Below, in pieces: positions 52,644-61,571 of a stretch of DNA of 64,000 bases. The DNA comes from JAKQDH01 sp029558835. Lineage in GTDB: Bacteria; Planctomycetota; Phycisphaerae; UBA1845. The stretch lies in NCBI GenBank assembly GCA_035356615.1, contig DAOQSN010000002.1, forward strand, positions 197,654-261,653, written 5' to 3'. Below the pieces are notes generated by a model. The model made no database searches, was not told where the DNA came from, and saw only the letters and a list, made by a program, of their open reading frames with translations. Positions within the stretch are counted from its first letter, which is position 1; each line of letters starts with the position of its first letter. A program made the position numbers and the translations under genes.

Positions 52644-53576
52644 GTGACTGAGTTGTTCGGTGATCGACTGTGGGCGGCCGTGGAAGCGAAGCGCACACCG
52701 GCGTGCGTGGGGCTGGATCCGTTATGGGATCGCCTGCCGGAGCCGATCCGGCGGGCGCACGGCGGTGCGGGCGTGCCGGATGACGCGACGGGCGCGGGGG
52801 CGCTTCAGGAGTTCTGCCTGGGCGTGTTGGACGCGGTGGCCGAGCTGGTACCCGTGGTCAAGATCAACAGCGCGTTCTTCGAGCGTTATCACACACCGGG
52901 ATGGCACGCTTTTTATGAGGTGGTGCAGGCGGCGCGGGACCGCGGGCTGCTGGTTATCGGTGACGTCAAGCGTGCGGACATCGGGCATTCGACCACCCAG
53001 TACGCCGCGGCCCACCTTGCCCCGGTTGCCCAGGGAAACACGTCGTCGGCCGCGACACCGGACGCCGTCACCGTGAATCCTTATTTGGGGTACGACGGGG
53101 TCGGGCCGTTTGTGGACGTGGCGCGCACCTGCGGACGCGGCGTGTTCGTGCTGGTCCAGACCAGTAACGCCTCGGCAGTCCAGTTGCAGGGCTTGAAGCT
53201 GGTCGATGGTCAACCATTCTGCCTGCGGGTGGCGCAGCTCGTAAACGAGTGGGCGAGCGCACCGGGGCTTATCGGGGCCGCGGGCTTCAGCGCCGTGGGG
53301 GCGGTGGTGTCGCCGGGCGCGGCCGCAGACGTGGCGACCGTGCGGGCGGCGATGCCCCAGTGTTTCTTCCTGGTGCCGGGGTTCGGCGCCCAGGGCCGCG
53401 GGGCAGCGGACGTGCGCGGCTGTTTCACATCGGACGGCCGCGGCGCGATCGTCAATGCTTCGCGCAGCGTCCTGTATGCCTATGAGACGGTCGCGGACCG
53501 CCGTGATTGGCGCGGGGCAGTCGCGGCCGCCGCCCGGCAATTCATCATCGAGCTGCGCGCCGTTACCGGTCGGTGA
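52644..53576 (+). CDS. pyrF: Orotidine 5'-phosphate decarboxylase (type 2)
   Basis: 310 residues from a GTG start preceded by GGAGAGG; the upstream in-frame sequence is repeat DNA. Last step of de novo UMP synthesis. Catalytic motif VIGDVKRADIG (Asp107, Lys109, Asp112); substrate motifs CVGLDPLWDRLP near the start, VVKINSAFFERY, VNPYLGYDGV, VLVQTSNASA and FFLVPGFGAQGRG. Length and the ~20-residue extra loop fit the longer subfamily found in planctomycetes and actinobacteria. A short insert-like stretch (PVAQGNTSSAATPDA) lies before VTVNPYLG. Monocistronic as far as can be seen. Confidence 0.92.
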   Translation: MTELFGDRLWAAVEAKRTPACVGLDPLWDRLPEPIRRAHGGAGVPDDATGAGALQEFCLGVLDAVAELVPVVKINSAFFERYHTPGWHAFYEVVQAARDRGLLVIGDVKRADIGHSTTQYAAAHLAPVAQGNTSSAATPDAVTVNPYLGYDGVGPFVDVARTCGRGVFVLVQTSNASAVQLQGLKLVDGQPFCLRVAQLVNEWASAPGLIGAAGFSAVGAVVSPGAAADVATVRAAMPQCFFLVPGFGAQGRGAADVRGCFTSDGRGAIVNASRSVLYAYETVADRRDWRGAVAAAARQFIIELRAVTGR

Positions 53577-53588
53577 CGGTCGGGCCCC

Positions 53589-53616
53589 AAGTAGCTCCAC
53601 TAAATCGGCAAGCCGA
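53589..53616. repeat. Partial family B end, inverted, downstream of pyrF
   Basis: GTAGCTCCACTAAATCGGCA then AGCCGACC; the inverted counterpart of the end at about 52590-52611. Confidence 0.45.
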
Positions 53617-53719
53617 CCGCGGGCGCGGGGTGGCAGGGCCCCGCGTAGCGCGTCCGTGTGTAGCGTGGGTGCGGTCCGCTCGCCCCCGCCGGGGGGAGCG
53701 TGTAGGCGGCTGGTGACTC

Positions 53720-53832
53720 CACCCCCTCGCAGGGAGAAAGGCGAGGGTGAGGGTGGGGAAAGCAAGAACGCCCCCAAGGACACGGGCATGCCCACCCACG
53801 GTGCACCCGGCGCTCAACACCTACCTCAGTGC
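53720..53832. repeat. Family A repeat, diverged copy at 53.7 kb
   Basis: CACCCCCTCGCAGGGAGAAA then GGCGAGGGTGAGGGTGG, and the end GCTCAACACCTAC. Same layout as 44395-44504 with more substitutions. Confidence 0.5.
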
Positions 53833-54375
53833 CGCCACGCCGCGCCCGCCGGTTGGTTCCCCGATTCGGCGGACCTGCTTGACGGTCTACCACTCTCTGT
53901 TCACCGGGCAACGAGCGATAATCAAGTCAACTCGCCCTCTCCCTTGTCGCGTTCACGCCCCGAAGAGGAGAGAGGCTATGTCAGGTATCCTTACTAATAG
54001 TCAGAACGCCCGGTGAGCTGCGCAGGCAGGGCCATGCGCTACCACCCACTCCGCCCCGCGGGCGCAGGAGCCTGCCGCCAAGCTCACGCGGCTGCGGCGG
54101 TGCCGCACTCCTGTCCCGCTCGCCGGTGGCGTCCCCTTCACGAAACCCCGCTTTGCTCCAATGACGCTGCGAATTGGCCTTCCGACAGGAAAAGCGGACG
54201 TTGGCTCCGCACAGGAATATTTGACGGAAATCGCGCCTGGCGCCCCCGGCAGAGTGGTTAAGGCACGCGAAAGCACAACCCGTTTGCCCACGTGTTTTTT
54301 ATATCCTAGTTTCGGGTTGACGCGAGTTGACACCACCACGAGCCACCGCCGGTGGCCCGCAAGGGAGTACGACCA

Positions 54376-55851
54376 ATGGCATTGACGATTACCAACACGA
54401 ACGCCACCAACCTGCTGAACATCCTCAACCGGAACTCGGCGGCCCAAGCGGCGGTGACGACGCAGCTATCCACCGGGCGGCGCATCAACTCCGGCAAGGA
54501 CGACCCTGCCGGTCTGATTGCCTGGGAAGGGCTCAAGTCCGAGCTCTCGGCGGTGAATGCCGCCTTGAGCAACAACCAGCGCTCCGACGCGATGCTGGGG
54601 GTCGCCGATGCCTCGCTGGGCGAGATCGGCAACCTGCTCAACCAGATCCAGTCGCTGGTTTCCGCCTCCACCAGCGATGCGGGGCTGACCGACGCGGAGA
54701 TCGCCACCAACCAGGCGCAGGTCGACGATCTGCTGGCGGCCATCGACCGCATCGTGCAGACCACGAACTTCAACGGCAAGCGGCTCCTGGATGGGTCGTT
54801 CGGCATCCAGACGGCCGGCGTACTCACCAACACCGACATCGAGGACCTGCGCGTCTACTCGCGCAGCAACTCGACCAGCGATACGACGATCACCGTGACG
54901 CGGGTGGCGTCGGCCTCCCTCGCCTCGGCTTCGCTGGCGGCCATGGGGAACGGCAGTACGGTCCGGACACACGGGGATACCGAACTGCTCATCGAGGGCT
55001 CCCTCGGAGCGACCACGATCAACATCGGCAGCGGTTCGAGTTCCGCCGAGATCGTGGCGGCCGTCAACCGCGTGAAGGACCAGACCGGCGTGTCCGCCAT
55101 CGAAGCCTCCACCTTCCTCTCCCTGAACTCCACGCAGTTCGGCGAGGCGGAGTTCGTGAGCGTGAAGGTGCTTTCCGGGGGGGTAGTCAATGGCAGCTAC
55201 GGGTCCACTACCACCGCCGACGGCACCGGCAACGATCTGCAACACACGGCCAAGACGTTCGGCAGCGATGCCGATATTCAGGTCAACGGCCAGACGGCGG
55301 GCGTGGACGGGCTCGATGTCCACTACAACGGGGGCGGCATCAGTCTGTCGTTCACGCTCTCCAGCGACTTCGGCAGCGGCACCACGGTCAGCCCGACGAC
55401 GACCTTCACGGTCAAGGCCGCAGGCGGGGCGACGTTCCAGTTGGGCACCACCGGCAGCACCCGGGCGACGATCGGCCTAGACTCCCTCGCCACCTACGAG
55501 CTCGCCGGCGGCAACGGCACCACCCGCCTGAGCGAACTGAAGTCCGGCGGCTCGATCTCTCTGAAAGACGACGTGGCCGGAGCCCTCAATTCGGTCAAGG
55601 CCGCCATCGCGGAAGTGGCCAACGTTCGCGGGCGACTGGGCGGCTTCCAGAAGTACCAGGTCGGCAGTGCGATCAACTCCCTGCAAGCCTCCCAGTCCGG
55701 TTTGAGCAACGCCGTGAGCATCATCGCGGATACCGACTATGCTACGGCCGTCACCGAACTCAACCGTCAGAGCGTGCTCGTGCAGTCCAGCATCTCCCTG
55801 ATGGGCGTCGTCAATCAGCAGGCGTCCCAGATCCTCGCCCTGCTGGGCTAA
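54376..55851 (+). CDS. Flagellin
   Basis: 491 residues; AAGGGAG precedes the ATG. N-terminal D0/D1 helices: MALTITNTNATNLLNILNRN, QLSTGRRINSGKDDPAGLIA (the signature region), NGKRLLDGSFG. C-terminal D1/D0: VRGRLGGFQKYQVGSAINSL, SIIADTDYATAVTELNRQSV, MGVVNQQASQILALLG. These assemble the filament core after export by the flagellar secretion system. The central ~250 residues are Thr/Ser/Gly-rich and variable, forming the exposed D2/D3 region. No other flagellar gene is in the window. A strong hairpin terminator follows, indicating a monocistronic gene. No gene symbol is given because paralogues are common in these bacteria. Confidence 0.93.
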   Translation: MALTITNTNATNLLNILNRNSAAQAAVTTQLSTGRRINSGKDDPAGLIAWEGLKSELSAVNAALSNNQRSDAMLGVADASLGEIGNLLNQIQSLVSASTSDAGLTDAEIATNQAQVDDLLAAIDRIVQTTNFNGKRLLDGSFGIQTAGVLTNTDIEDLRVYSRSNSTSDTTITVTRVASASLASASLAAMGNGSTVRTHGDTELLIEGSLGATTINIGSGSSSAEIVAAVNRVKDQTGVSAIEASTFLSLNSTQFGEAEFVSVKVLSGGVVNGSYGSTTTADGTGNDLQHTAKTFGSDADIQVNGQTAGVDGLDVHYNGGGISLSFTLSSDFGSGTTVSPTTTFTVKAAGGATFQLGTTGSTRATIGLDSLATYELAGGNGTTRLSELKSGGSISLKDDVAGALNSVKAAIAEVANVRGRLGGFQKYQVGSAINSLQASQSGLSNAVSIIADTDYATAVTELNRQSVLVQSSISLMGVVNQQASQILALLG

Positions 55852-56256
55852 GTGCGCGCGACGTAACGATAGGTCTTGGGGTGGTGCAGCGGGCCGGAGA
55901 GCAGTCCTCTCCGGCCCGCTCGCATGCACGCCTCGCCCCACACGTTCCCGGCGCCACGCGGGAGACCCCACGCGGACGCACGGATCCACACCGCCTTCGT
56001 TGACGTTCCTCCGCCCCCGGCCAAGCAGGCTCGGCACGGTCCGGATCACCGGCACGGTACTCCGGGCGGCACTGTCGGTGCCTCGCGGGGCGACGCCCAC
56101 CGACCGCCGGCAGGAAGGCTGAGGGCAGGTGCGACCCCGCGAGCACCGAGCAGCGGGCAACCCCCCGTCGCCCTCCCGGAGTCGCGCGTGGGAGACCCGC
56201 AGGTGTTTCGGGACGGGCGCCTCCATCCTCGGACACCGCTTGGTATACTGGACGGC
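55852..56256. other. Flagellin terminator and leader of sigma-factor gene
   Basis: 405 bases: terminator at 55888-55920, then GC-rich non-coding sequence. TATACT at 56243-56248, nine bases before the sigma-factor ATG, would be a good -10 box for a leaderless transcript, but no matching -35 is evident. Confidence 0.5.
55888..55920 (+). terminator. Hairpin terminator after flagellin
   Basis: AGCGGGCCGGAGAG pairs perfectly with CTCTCCGGCCCGCT around loop CAGTC (14-bp stem), 37 bases after the flagellin stop. No T-run follows. Confidence 0.75.
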
Positions 56257-56850
56257 ATGCGGGCCGAGCCGACCACCACCCACGCCACCCTCCTCGCCCG
56301 GTTGGCCGACGCCGCGGACGCCCCGGCCTGGGAGGAGTTCCAGGAGCGGTACGGCGAGCTGATCCGAGGCTTCGCCCAGCGTCGAGGCCTGCAATCCGCC
56401 GACTGCGACGATGTAGTGCAGGATGTCCTCCTCTCGGTGGCGCGGGCGATGCGCGATTTCACCTACGACCGGCGGAAGGGCCGCTTTCGCGGATACCTGA
56501 AGACCGCCACTCTGCATTCGATCACCCGGTTTTTGTGTCAGAAGGGCAGGGTCGCGGACCTAAGTCAGGTTGAGCAGACCGCGCGCGCGGCGGGTGGGAG
56601 CACCGGTATCGAGGACACCTGGGAGCTGGAGTGGCGCGCCTACCACGTCCGCCAGGCCATGCGCGTGATCGATATGGAGTTCAGCCAGTCCGACCTCCGG
56701 GCGTTCCAACGGTACGCGGTGGAAGGTCAGGATGCGCAGGCGATTGCGGCCGCCCTTGGGCTGAGCGTGAGTCAGGTGTATCAGGCGAAGTCGCGCATTC
56801 TGAAACGCCTCACGCAAATCGTGGAACGCCAAGTGGAGGAGGAAGGCTAA
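56257..56850 (+). CDS. ECF-type RNA polymerase sigma factor
   Basis: 197 residues. Region 2: PAWEEFQERYGELIRGFAQR, SADCDDVVQDVLLSVARAM and FRGYLKTATLHSITRFL. Region 4: EGQDAQAIAAALGLSVSQVY then QAKSRILKRL, a helix-turn-helix that reads the -35 element. No anti-sigma factor gene lies next to it. Instead, 223 bases downstream on the same strand is a membrane Ser/Thr kinase, the arrangement of planctomycete kinase-linked ECF groups, where phosphorylation is thought to control the sigma factor. The start may be on a leaderless transcript (TATACT nine bases upstream). Confidence 0.88.
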   Translation: MRAEPTTTHATLLARLADAADAPAWEEFQERYGELIRGFAQRRGLQSADCDDVVQDVLLSVARAMRDFTYDRRKGRFRGYLKTATLHSITRFLCQKGRVADLSQVEQTARAAGGSTGIEDTWELEWRAYHVRQAMRVIDMEFSQSDLRAFQRYAVEGQDAQAIAAALGLSVSQVYQAKSRILKRLTQIVERQVEEEG

Positions 56851-57073
56851 CGGACCGAGCGCAATGGTGCGACATTCAGGGTGCCGCCGCAGGGCGCGGG
56901 CTGCCCTTGACACTCGGCGTCAAGGGGAGCAAGCCCGCGGCTCGCTGGCGGCGCGGACTCACGCACGCTGATGTGGCACCCGGGCGCCGGCGGAGCGGCG
57001 TCGCGCTCGACGGTACCGCCCTTGCCCGAACTCCGGGCTCCCTGGGGCGTGCCGTCATGCGGGCAAAGGGGAC

Positions 57074-60000
57074 ATGAACGCGGGATCAGAGTGGTACAGC
57101 CACGAGGGGTTGCTCCTGGCGGCCGTGCGCGAGAGCCACTGGTCGCCACCGGCGCGTCCCGGCATCCCTGGCTTCGCGGAGTGGCACCTCCTGCGCCGCG
57201 GCGGGCAGGGCGTGGTCTATCTGGCCACCCAGGTGTCCACGCGACGCCGGGTGGCCGTCAAGGTCCTGCCCGGCGGAGCCTGGCTCTCCCGCCAACAGGT
57301 GAGTCGGTTCAACCGCGAAGTGGACGTGATCGCCGCGTTCCAGCACCCCCACATCGTCCGGCTCTACGACCGCGGCGTGACGGACGACGGCCAACCCTAC
57401 TACGTCATGGAGTACATCGACGGCGTCGGCCTGGACAAGCTGATTGATGGTGGGGGCGAGGCGTGCGGTTGGGGACCACTGTCCGTGGCGAAGGCGGCCG
57501 GCGCGGACGACATCTGCCGCTGGGCTGGAGGCGTCCCCGCCTATTTGCTCACCCCGCGGCTGACCCTCTTCGCCGCGATTGCGGAGGCTGTCGGCTACGC
57601 GCACCAGCGCGGCGTCATCCATCGGGACCTGAAGCCGGGCAACATTCTCGTCGACCGCGACGGACAACCGCATGTCCTCGACTTCGGTCTGGCCAAGACG
57701 GTCATCGGTAGCGGGGTGGGCGGCTCCTCTACCTTGGTCAGCCACACCGGCGAGTTCATGGGTACGCTGCCGTGGGCCAGTCCCGAGCAGCTCGACGGTC
57801 AGCCGGATACCGTAGAGGCCCCTAGCGATGTGTACGCCCTCGGAGTGATTCTCTATCAGTTGCTGACCGGGAGGCTGCCTTACCCGGTGAACGGGCTGGC
57901 CCGAGCCCTGGAGAGCATCCGGCACCTCGATCCTCAGCGGCCCAGTACCGTACGGCGGAACCTCGACGGCGAGCTGGACGCCATCACGCTGAAGTGCCTG
58001 GCCAAAGAGCCCGCGCGGCGCTACGCCGATGCCGCGGAGCTGGCGAAGGACATCCGCCACTACCTGGCCGGCGAGCCGATCGCCGCCCGGCGGGACTCCG
58101 TGGGCTATCGCATCGGCAAACGGCTCCGCCGACACCGCGTGCCCGCCGTTCTGATCGTGCTGCTCGCGGCAGTGACGGTGATGAGCGTGCTGGCGATCAC
58201 GGCCACGTGGCGCAGCGGCCAGCGTAAGCGACTCCACCCCTCCGTGGTCGGTGAGGGGTTGACGGTGGTGGACGTGGCCGTCCTCGGGCAGAACGTGCCC
58301 GCCGACATTCCCGCCGCGAGCGCGCTGCGCGTCAATGAACTCCGGGGACTTCCCTTGCAGGCGGACTTGGCGGGCACGTTGGACATCGGCCACGCCCATG
58401 GCCGCGGCGAGGGCAACCTGGCGCTCCAACCAGGGCAACGTCTCACGCTGGCCGGCGGGCTGCGCGTGGGATGGGATGCGCCAGGCACGCTACACATCCC
58501 GGGCGGCGCCCAAGTGCAAAGCCGGCTCAGCGAAATCGGCGGCGAACACGAGGGCATGGGGCGCGTGACCGTGGAGGGACCTGGGGCCGTCTGGACCACC
58601 GTCGAGTTGCTCCGCGTGGGCAGCCTGGGCCACGGCGAGCTGGTGCTCGCCGACGGAGCCGTCGCGGAGGTGCGGCACACGCAGGTCGGATACGGCGCTC
58701 CCGGCGTGCTTACGGTCCGGGGCGAGGGCTCGCACTTCCGTTCGGGATGGTTCTACGCCGGCAACGCCGCGGTTACCGGCAAGGTGGAGTTGCTGGACGG
58801 CGGCTGGCTTACCGTGGAGCGGCTGGAGCTGGGCTACGGCGGCGGGGGCTTGGGAGAGGTACTGGTACGAGGCGGTGGATCCACACTCGAAGTCCCACCG
58901 GAGTACCTCGAACTTACGGTGGGAAGCGTCGGCGAGGGCAGACTTCAGGTTGAGCGCGGCGGCACCGTGACCGCGAAGTTGTGCGTCATCGGTCGCGAGC
59001 CGGAGGCGGTCGGTCAGCTTGCGATGACCGGGCCCGCCGCCCGTCTGCTTTGCGGCGGCACCGTCATGGTGGGCCGGCGCGGGCAGGCCGCGGTGGAGCT
59101 CGCTGACGGCGCCGGCATCTTCTGTGGAGACGGGCTGACCATCGGCCTCGGTTCAGGGCCCGGGGGCACGCTGGTGGTGCGCGGGCGTGGCTCGGTGTGT
59201 GAGTTGGACCGCTACCTCGAAATCGGCCGCCACGGCACCGGCATCGCTGAGGTGCGGCACGGCGGACTGCTGCGGTCGCGTCGAGGCACCCTGGCCGGGC
59301 AACGCGGAGCAGTGGGCCGACTGCTCATCACCGACGCAGCCTCCTGTTGGGTCTGCCGCAGTTGTCTGTTTGTCGGCGGCTCGTTCGAAGGTGCGGGCGG
59401 TGCGGCTACGATCCTGCTCGAAAACGACGGCACCCTGGCCGTCGGTGACACGCTCCGGCTCTTCGGCCAAGCGCACGTCGACCTGGCGGGCGGCATTCTG
59501 GCCGTGGACCGGTTCGAATGCCTGCCGGGTGGGATCGTCACTCTGGACGGCGGCACCCTGCGGATCGGCACCTGGCGCGGCGATCTCAGCAATGCGGGCG
59601 CTTGCCTGGCCACGTTACATCCGCCCGCGCGGCTGACCGTGTGGGGAGACTGCTCCCTCGGGGACGGCGTTCTCGCGGTCCACGCGTTCGGCGCCCCCCC
59701 GGAGTGCCATGATCGCCTGGACGTCGAGGGGGATGTGCTGCTGGGCGGCCAACTGCGGGTGAGTCTGCACGACGGGTTCGAGCCCGCCTATGACGACCGG
59801 CTGGTTGTGGTGCAGGCGACGGCCGTCCTGGGCGGGTTCGAGAACGCCTCGCCACGCTGTGCCCTGCACGGCGGAGGGTCATGCGAGGTCATCTACCATA
59901 ACGCGACGGTGGTGCTGACCCACTTCGTTGGTCCTTTCGACGCGCCGCCGTATCCTCCGGATCGGGTGGAGGACCTCGTACCCACATGGGAACCCACCAC

Positions 60001-60478
60001 CGCCGGCCCCTTCCCGGGCGTTCTCGGCCGCAACACAACCGGGCACTCCGACCGGTTGTTTCTCGGGGCGCCGGACGAGATCGGGCTGGGGTTGGGGGGC
60101 CAGATCGTCGAGTTCGATTTCGGCAACCGGCGCATCGTGGACGAGCCGGGTGCGGACTTCAACGTGTACCAGACCCGCTGGAGCGGCTCGGATTTCGACG
60201 CCGTGAACGTGCTGGTTAGCGCGGACGCAGCGACGTTCATCAGCGTACCGGCGTCCGCCGAACCGGCCACGCGCGTTCCAGGCGATGAAGCGTGCCCGGA
60301 CCTCGCCTTCGTCCGGTCTTACGACCTGGCGACATCCGGGCTGCCCAAGGTGCGTTACGTCCGCATCGACGGCCAAGGCGAACAACCCGTCACGGCGGCT
60401 TATGGCTTCGACCTCGATGCCGTGGGCGCACTCCACTTCGTCACCCTCGCCTCACACTCAAGCGCCGAGGCCGACTGA
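57074..60478 (+). CDS. Receptor-like Ser/Thr kinase with T5SS/PEP-CTERM-type repeat ectodomain
   Basis: 1134 residues. Cytoplasmic kinase at ~37-335: RRGGQGVVYLA loop, Lys63 in VAVKVL, HRDLKPGN with catalytic Asp185, DFGLAK (203-208), SPEQLDG and SDVYALGVILYQLLTGRLPY. One membrane helix at ~356-378. Outside are about ten repeats of 40-50 residues with the pattern VGxxGxGxLxVxGxGS (IGHAHGRGEGNLALQPGQRL, VGWDAPGTLHIPGGAQV, IGRHGTGIAEVRHGGLL). These resemble the T5SS/PEP-CTERM-associated repeat that forms beta-helical passenger domains. Residues ~960-1125 form a separate beta domain (GLGLGGQIVEFDFGNRRIVD, FNVYQTRWSGSDFDAVNVLV) common in secreted PEP-CTERM proteins. The kinase would turn an outside event into phosphorylation, most likely of the adjacent ECF factor. 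Confidence 0.88.
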   Translation: MNAGSEWYSHEGLLLAAVRESHWSPPARPGIPGFAEWHLLRRGGQGVVYLATQVSTRRRVAVKVLPGGAWLSRQQVSRFNREVDVIAAFQHPHIVRLYDRGVTDDGQPYYVMEYIDGVGLDKLIDGGGEACGWGPLSVAKAAGADDICRWAGGVPAYLLTPRLTLFAAIAEAVGYAHQRGVIHRDLKPGNILVDRDGQPHVLDFGLAKTVIGSGVGGSSTLVSHTGEFMGTLPWASPEQLDGQPDTVEAPSDVYALGVILYQLLTGRLPYPVNGLARALESIRHLDPQRPSTVRRNLDGELDAITLKCLAKEPARRYADAAELAKDIRHYLAGEPIAARRDSVGYRIGKRLRRHRVPAVLIVLLAAVTVMSVLAITATWRSGQRKRLHPSVVGEGLTVVDVAVLGQNVPADIPAASALRVNELRGLPLQADLAGTLDIGHAHGRGEGNLALQPGQRLTLAGGLRVGWDAPGTLHIPGGAQVQSRLSEIGGEHEGMGRVTVEGPGAVWTTVELLRVGSLGHGELVLADGAVAEVRHTQVGYGAPGVLTVRGEGSHFRSGWFYAGNAAVTGKVELLDGGWLTVERLELGYGGGGLGEVLVRGGGSTLEVPPEYLELTVGSVGEGRLQVERGGTVTAKLCVIGREPEAVGQLAMTGPAARLLCGGTVMVGRRGQAAVELADGAGIFCGDGLTIGLGSGPGGTLVVRGRGSVCELDRYLEIGRHGTGIAEVRHGGLLRSRRGTLAGQRGAVGRLLITDAASCWVCRSCLFVGGSFEGAGGAATILLENDGTLAVGDTLRLFGQAHVDLAGGILAVDRFECLPGGIVTLDGGTLRIGTWRGDLSNAGACLATLHPPARLTVWGDCSLGDGVLAVHAFGAPPECHDRLDVEGDVLLGGQLRVSLHDGFEPAYDDRLVVVQATAVLGGFENASPRCALHGGGSCEVIYHNATVVLTHFVGPFDAPPYPPDRVEDLVPTWEPTTAGPFPGVLGRNTTGHSDRLFLGAPDEIGLGLGGQIVEFDFGNRRIVDEPGADFNVYQTRWSGSDFDAVNVLVSADAATFISVPASAEPATRVPGDEACPDLAFVRSYDLATSGLPKVRYVRIDGQGEQPVTAAYGFDLDAVGALHFVTLASHSSAEAD

Positions 60479-60583
60479 GTCGGACGGCTGACATGCGTAC
60501 TGGCGCTTTCGCCCCGTCAGCAGCCGACGCGTTTGGAGCGCGAGGTAGGGACACGGAGTGCACGGCACGGGCGCGAGGCGGGC

Positions 60584-60826
60584 GTGCCGGCCCAGCCGGT
60601 GACTGTCGACTTGATGGTGGTGCCGGGGCTGGGCTTTGACGAGTACGGCAACCGCCTGGGCCGCGGCCGGGGCTTCTACGATCGCTTCCTTGCGCACCCG
60701 GAATTCGCCGGCATCGCCTGCGCGCTGGCTTTCGAAGAGCAAGTCTGTCCAACAATTCCCGCCGGCCCCCTCGACCGCCGCGTCAGCATGCTCGTCACCG
60801 ATGCCAAGGTGCGACGCTTTCAATAA
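60584..60826 (+). pseudogene. 5-formyltetrahydrofolate cyclo-ligase, C-terminal fragment
   Basis: About 80 codons match the C-terminal half of 5-FCL: VPAQPVTVDLMVVPGLGFDE, the ATP/folate loop GNRLGRGRGFYDRFL, CALAFEEQV, then DRRVSMLVTDAKVRRF. The usual enzyme is about 190 residues; the N-terminal half with the ATP-binding basic cluster is absent and no remnant is seen upstream, where the receptor kinase gene ends. A nearby ATG at 60533 could start a 97-residue product, but it would lack essential parts. Confidence 0.75.
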
Positions 60827-60915
60827 GACGTAGAGTCAGAAATTTGAGCAGTGGAAGTCTACGCGAAGGCACGGTGTGCCGCATCAGCCCGGCTGGCCGT
60901 GCACGACCCGAAGCG

Positions 60916-61218
60916 TTACTCGTCGCCCAGGAGGCCCTCGAGGTCGCGGGCCCCGTGCAGAACGCGTATGACGTGAAGCGGTGAGGTGTCCGGGCGGTAG
61001 ATGACCAGGAAGGAGAAGACCCGCCAGACGCGCAACGATTCGTCCGCAAGGTCCTCGCGGACGTGACCCATCCCAGGCGTTTCCGCGAGCTTCTGCATGG
61101 CGTACTGCAGTTCTGTGAACACGTGGTCGGCGCGGTCAAGGCCGCTCTGCTACGCGATGTAATGCCAAATGGCAAGCAGGTCTGCCCGTGCGGGGGCCGT
61201 GACGACGTAGCGATTCAT
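60916..61218 (-). pseudogene. ParE/RelE-type toxin gene with internal amber stop
   Basis: From ATG at 61218 the frame reads MNRYVVTAPARADLLAIWHY IA, then TAG (61150-61152), then QSGLDRADHVFTELQYAMQK and on to VIRVLHGARDLEGLLGDE. It is a full-length ParE-type protein (about 100 codons) broken by one nonsense codon at position 23, where Glu (GAG) is expected. ParE toxins act on gyrase. A GTG at 61122 could restart an N-terminally shortened 68-residue form. The gene starts in a one-base overlap with the stop of the antitoxin gene. Confidence 0.85.
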
Positions 61219-61571
61219 CACTTAGATGATGCGCGCCGCCGGCGGCTTTGGTCAAGGATATCCCGAAAGACCTCTTCGCCGTCGAGCAGCTCGCCGCGCC
61301 GGGCGGCGTCGAGGCCCGCGCGGACCTTGGCCCGGACAAGCTGGCGAGCACGCTTGAGCACATCCGCGGGCAGCTTGGCTTCCTCCTCGGGGGATAGCCC
61401 CTCGGTGAGCCACTTGCCCAGCAGCCGGCCGCGCTCGGCCTGTTCGAGCAGGCGCAACCCCTCGCGGAAGACCTCGCTGGCCGAGTGATACCGCCCGCTG
61501 GCGACGAGGGTCTGGACGAACTCCTCCAGTTCCGGTGTGACGGAGACGTTCATGGTGGTTCGCGTAGCCAT
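61218..61571 (-). CDS. ParD-type antitoxin (CopG/ribbon-helix-helix)
   Basis: 117 residues from ATG at 61571. Ribbon-helix-helix N-terminus, TTMNVSVTPELEEFVQTLVA then SGRYHSASEVFREGLRLLEQ, typical of ParD family DNA-binding antitoxins. The C-terminal ~60 residues (LSPEEEAKLPADVLKRARQL, AGLDAARRGELLDGEEVF) are helical and bind the toxin in related systems; the protein is longer than the usual ~80-90 residues. It is intact, whereas the toxin gene behind it carries a stop codon. A consensus promoter lies directly upstream and the protein probably represses it. Confidence 0.85.
   Translation of the reverse strand: MATRTTMNVSVTPELEEFVQTLVASGRYHSASEVFREGLRLLEQAERGRLLGKWLTEGLSPEEEAKLPADVLKRARQLVRAKVRAGLDAARRGELLDGEEVFRDILDQSRRRRASSK

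Larger units (their letters stand above)
53577..54375. other. Long region between pyrF and flagellin
   Basis: 799 bases without a gene. Contains a partial family B end (53589-53616) and a diverged family A copy (53720-53832). The last 100 bases are AT-richer (GTGTTTTTTATATCC) and must hold the flagellin control region, but I found neither a clear sigma54 nor a sigma28 consensus. Confidence 0.45.

Noticed and set aside
54240..54290. tRNA-Ser/Leu-like string GCCCCCGGCAGAGTGGTTAAGG
   Set aside because: Resembles the 5' part of a class II tRNA, but no anticodon arm, T arm or matching 3' strand follows.
53900..54375. Sigma54 or sigma28 promoter for flagellin
   Set aside because: No GG-N10-GC pair of the sigma54 type with good consensus and no TAAA-N15-GCCGATAA-like site could be found by eye.
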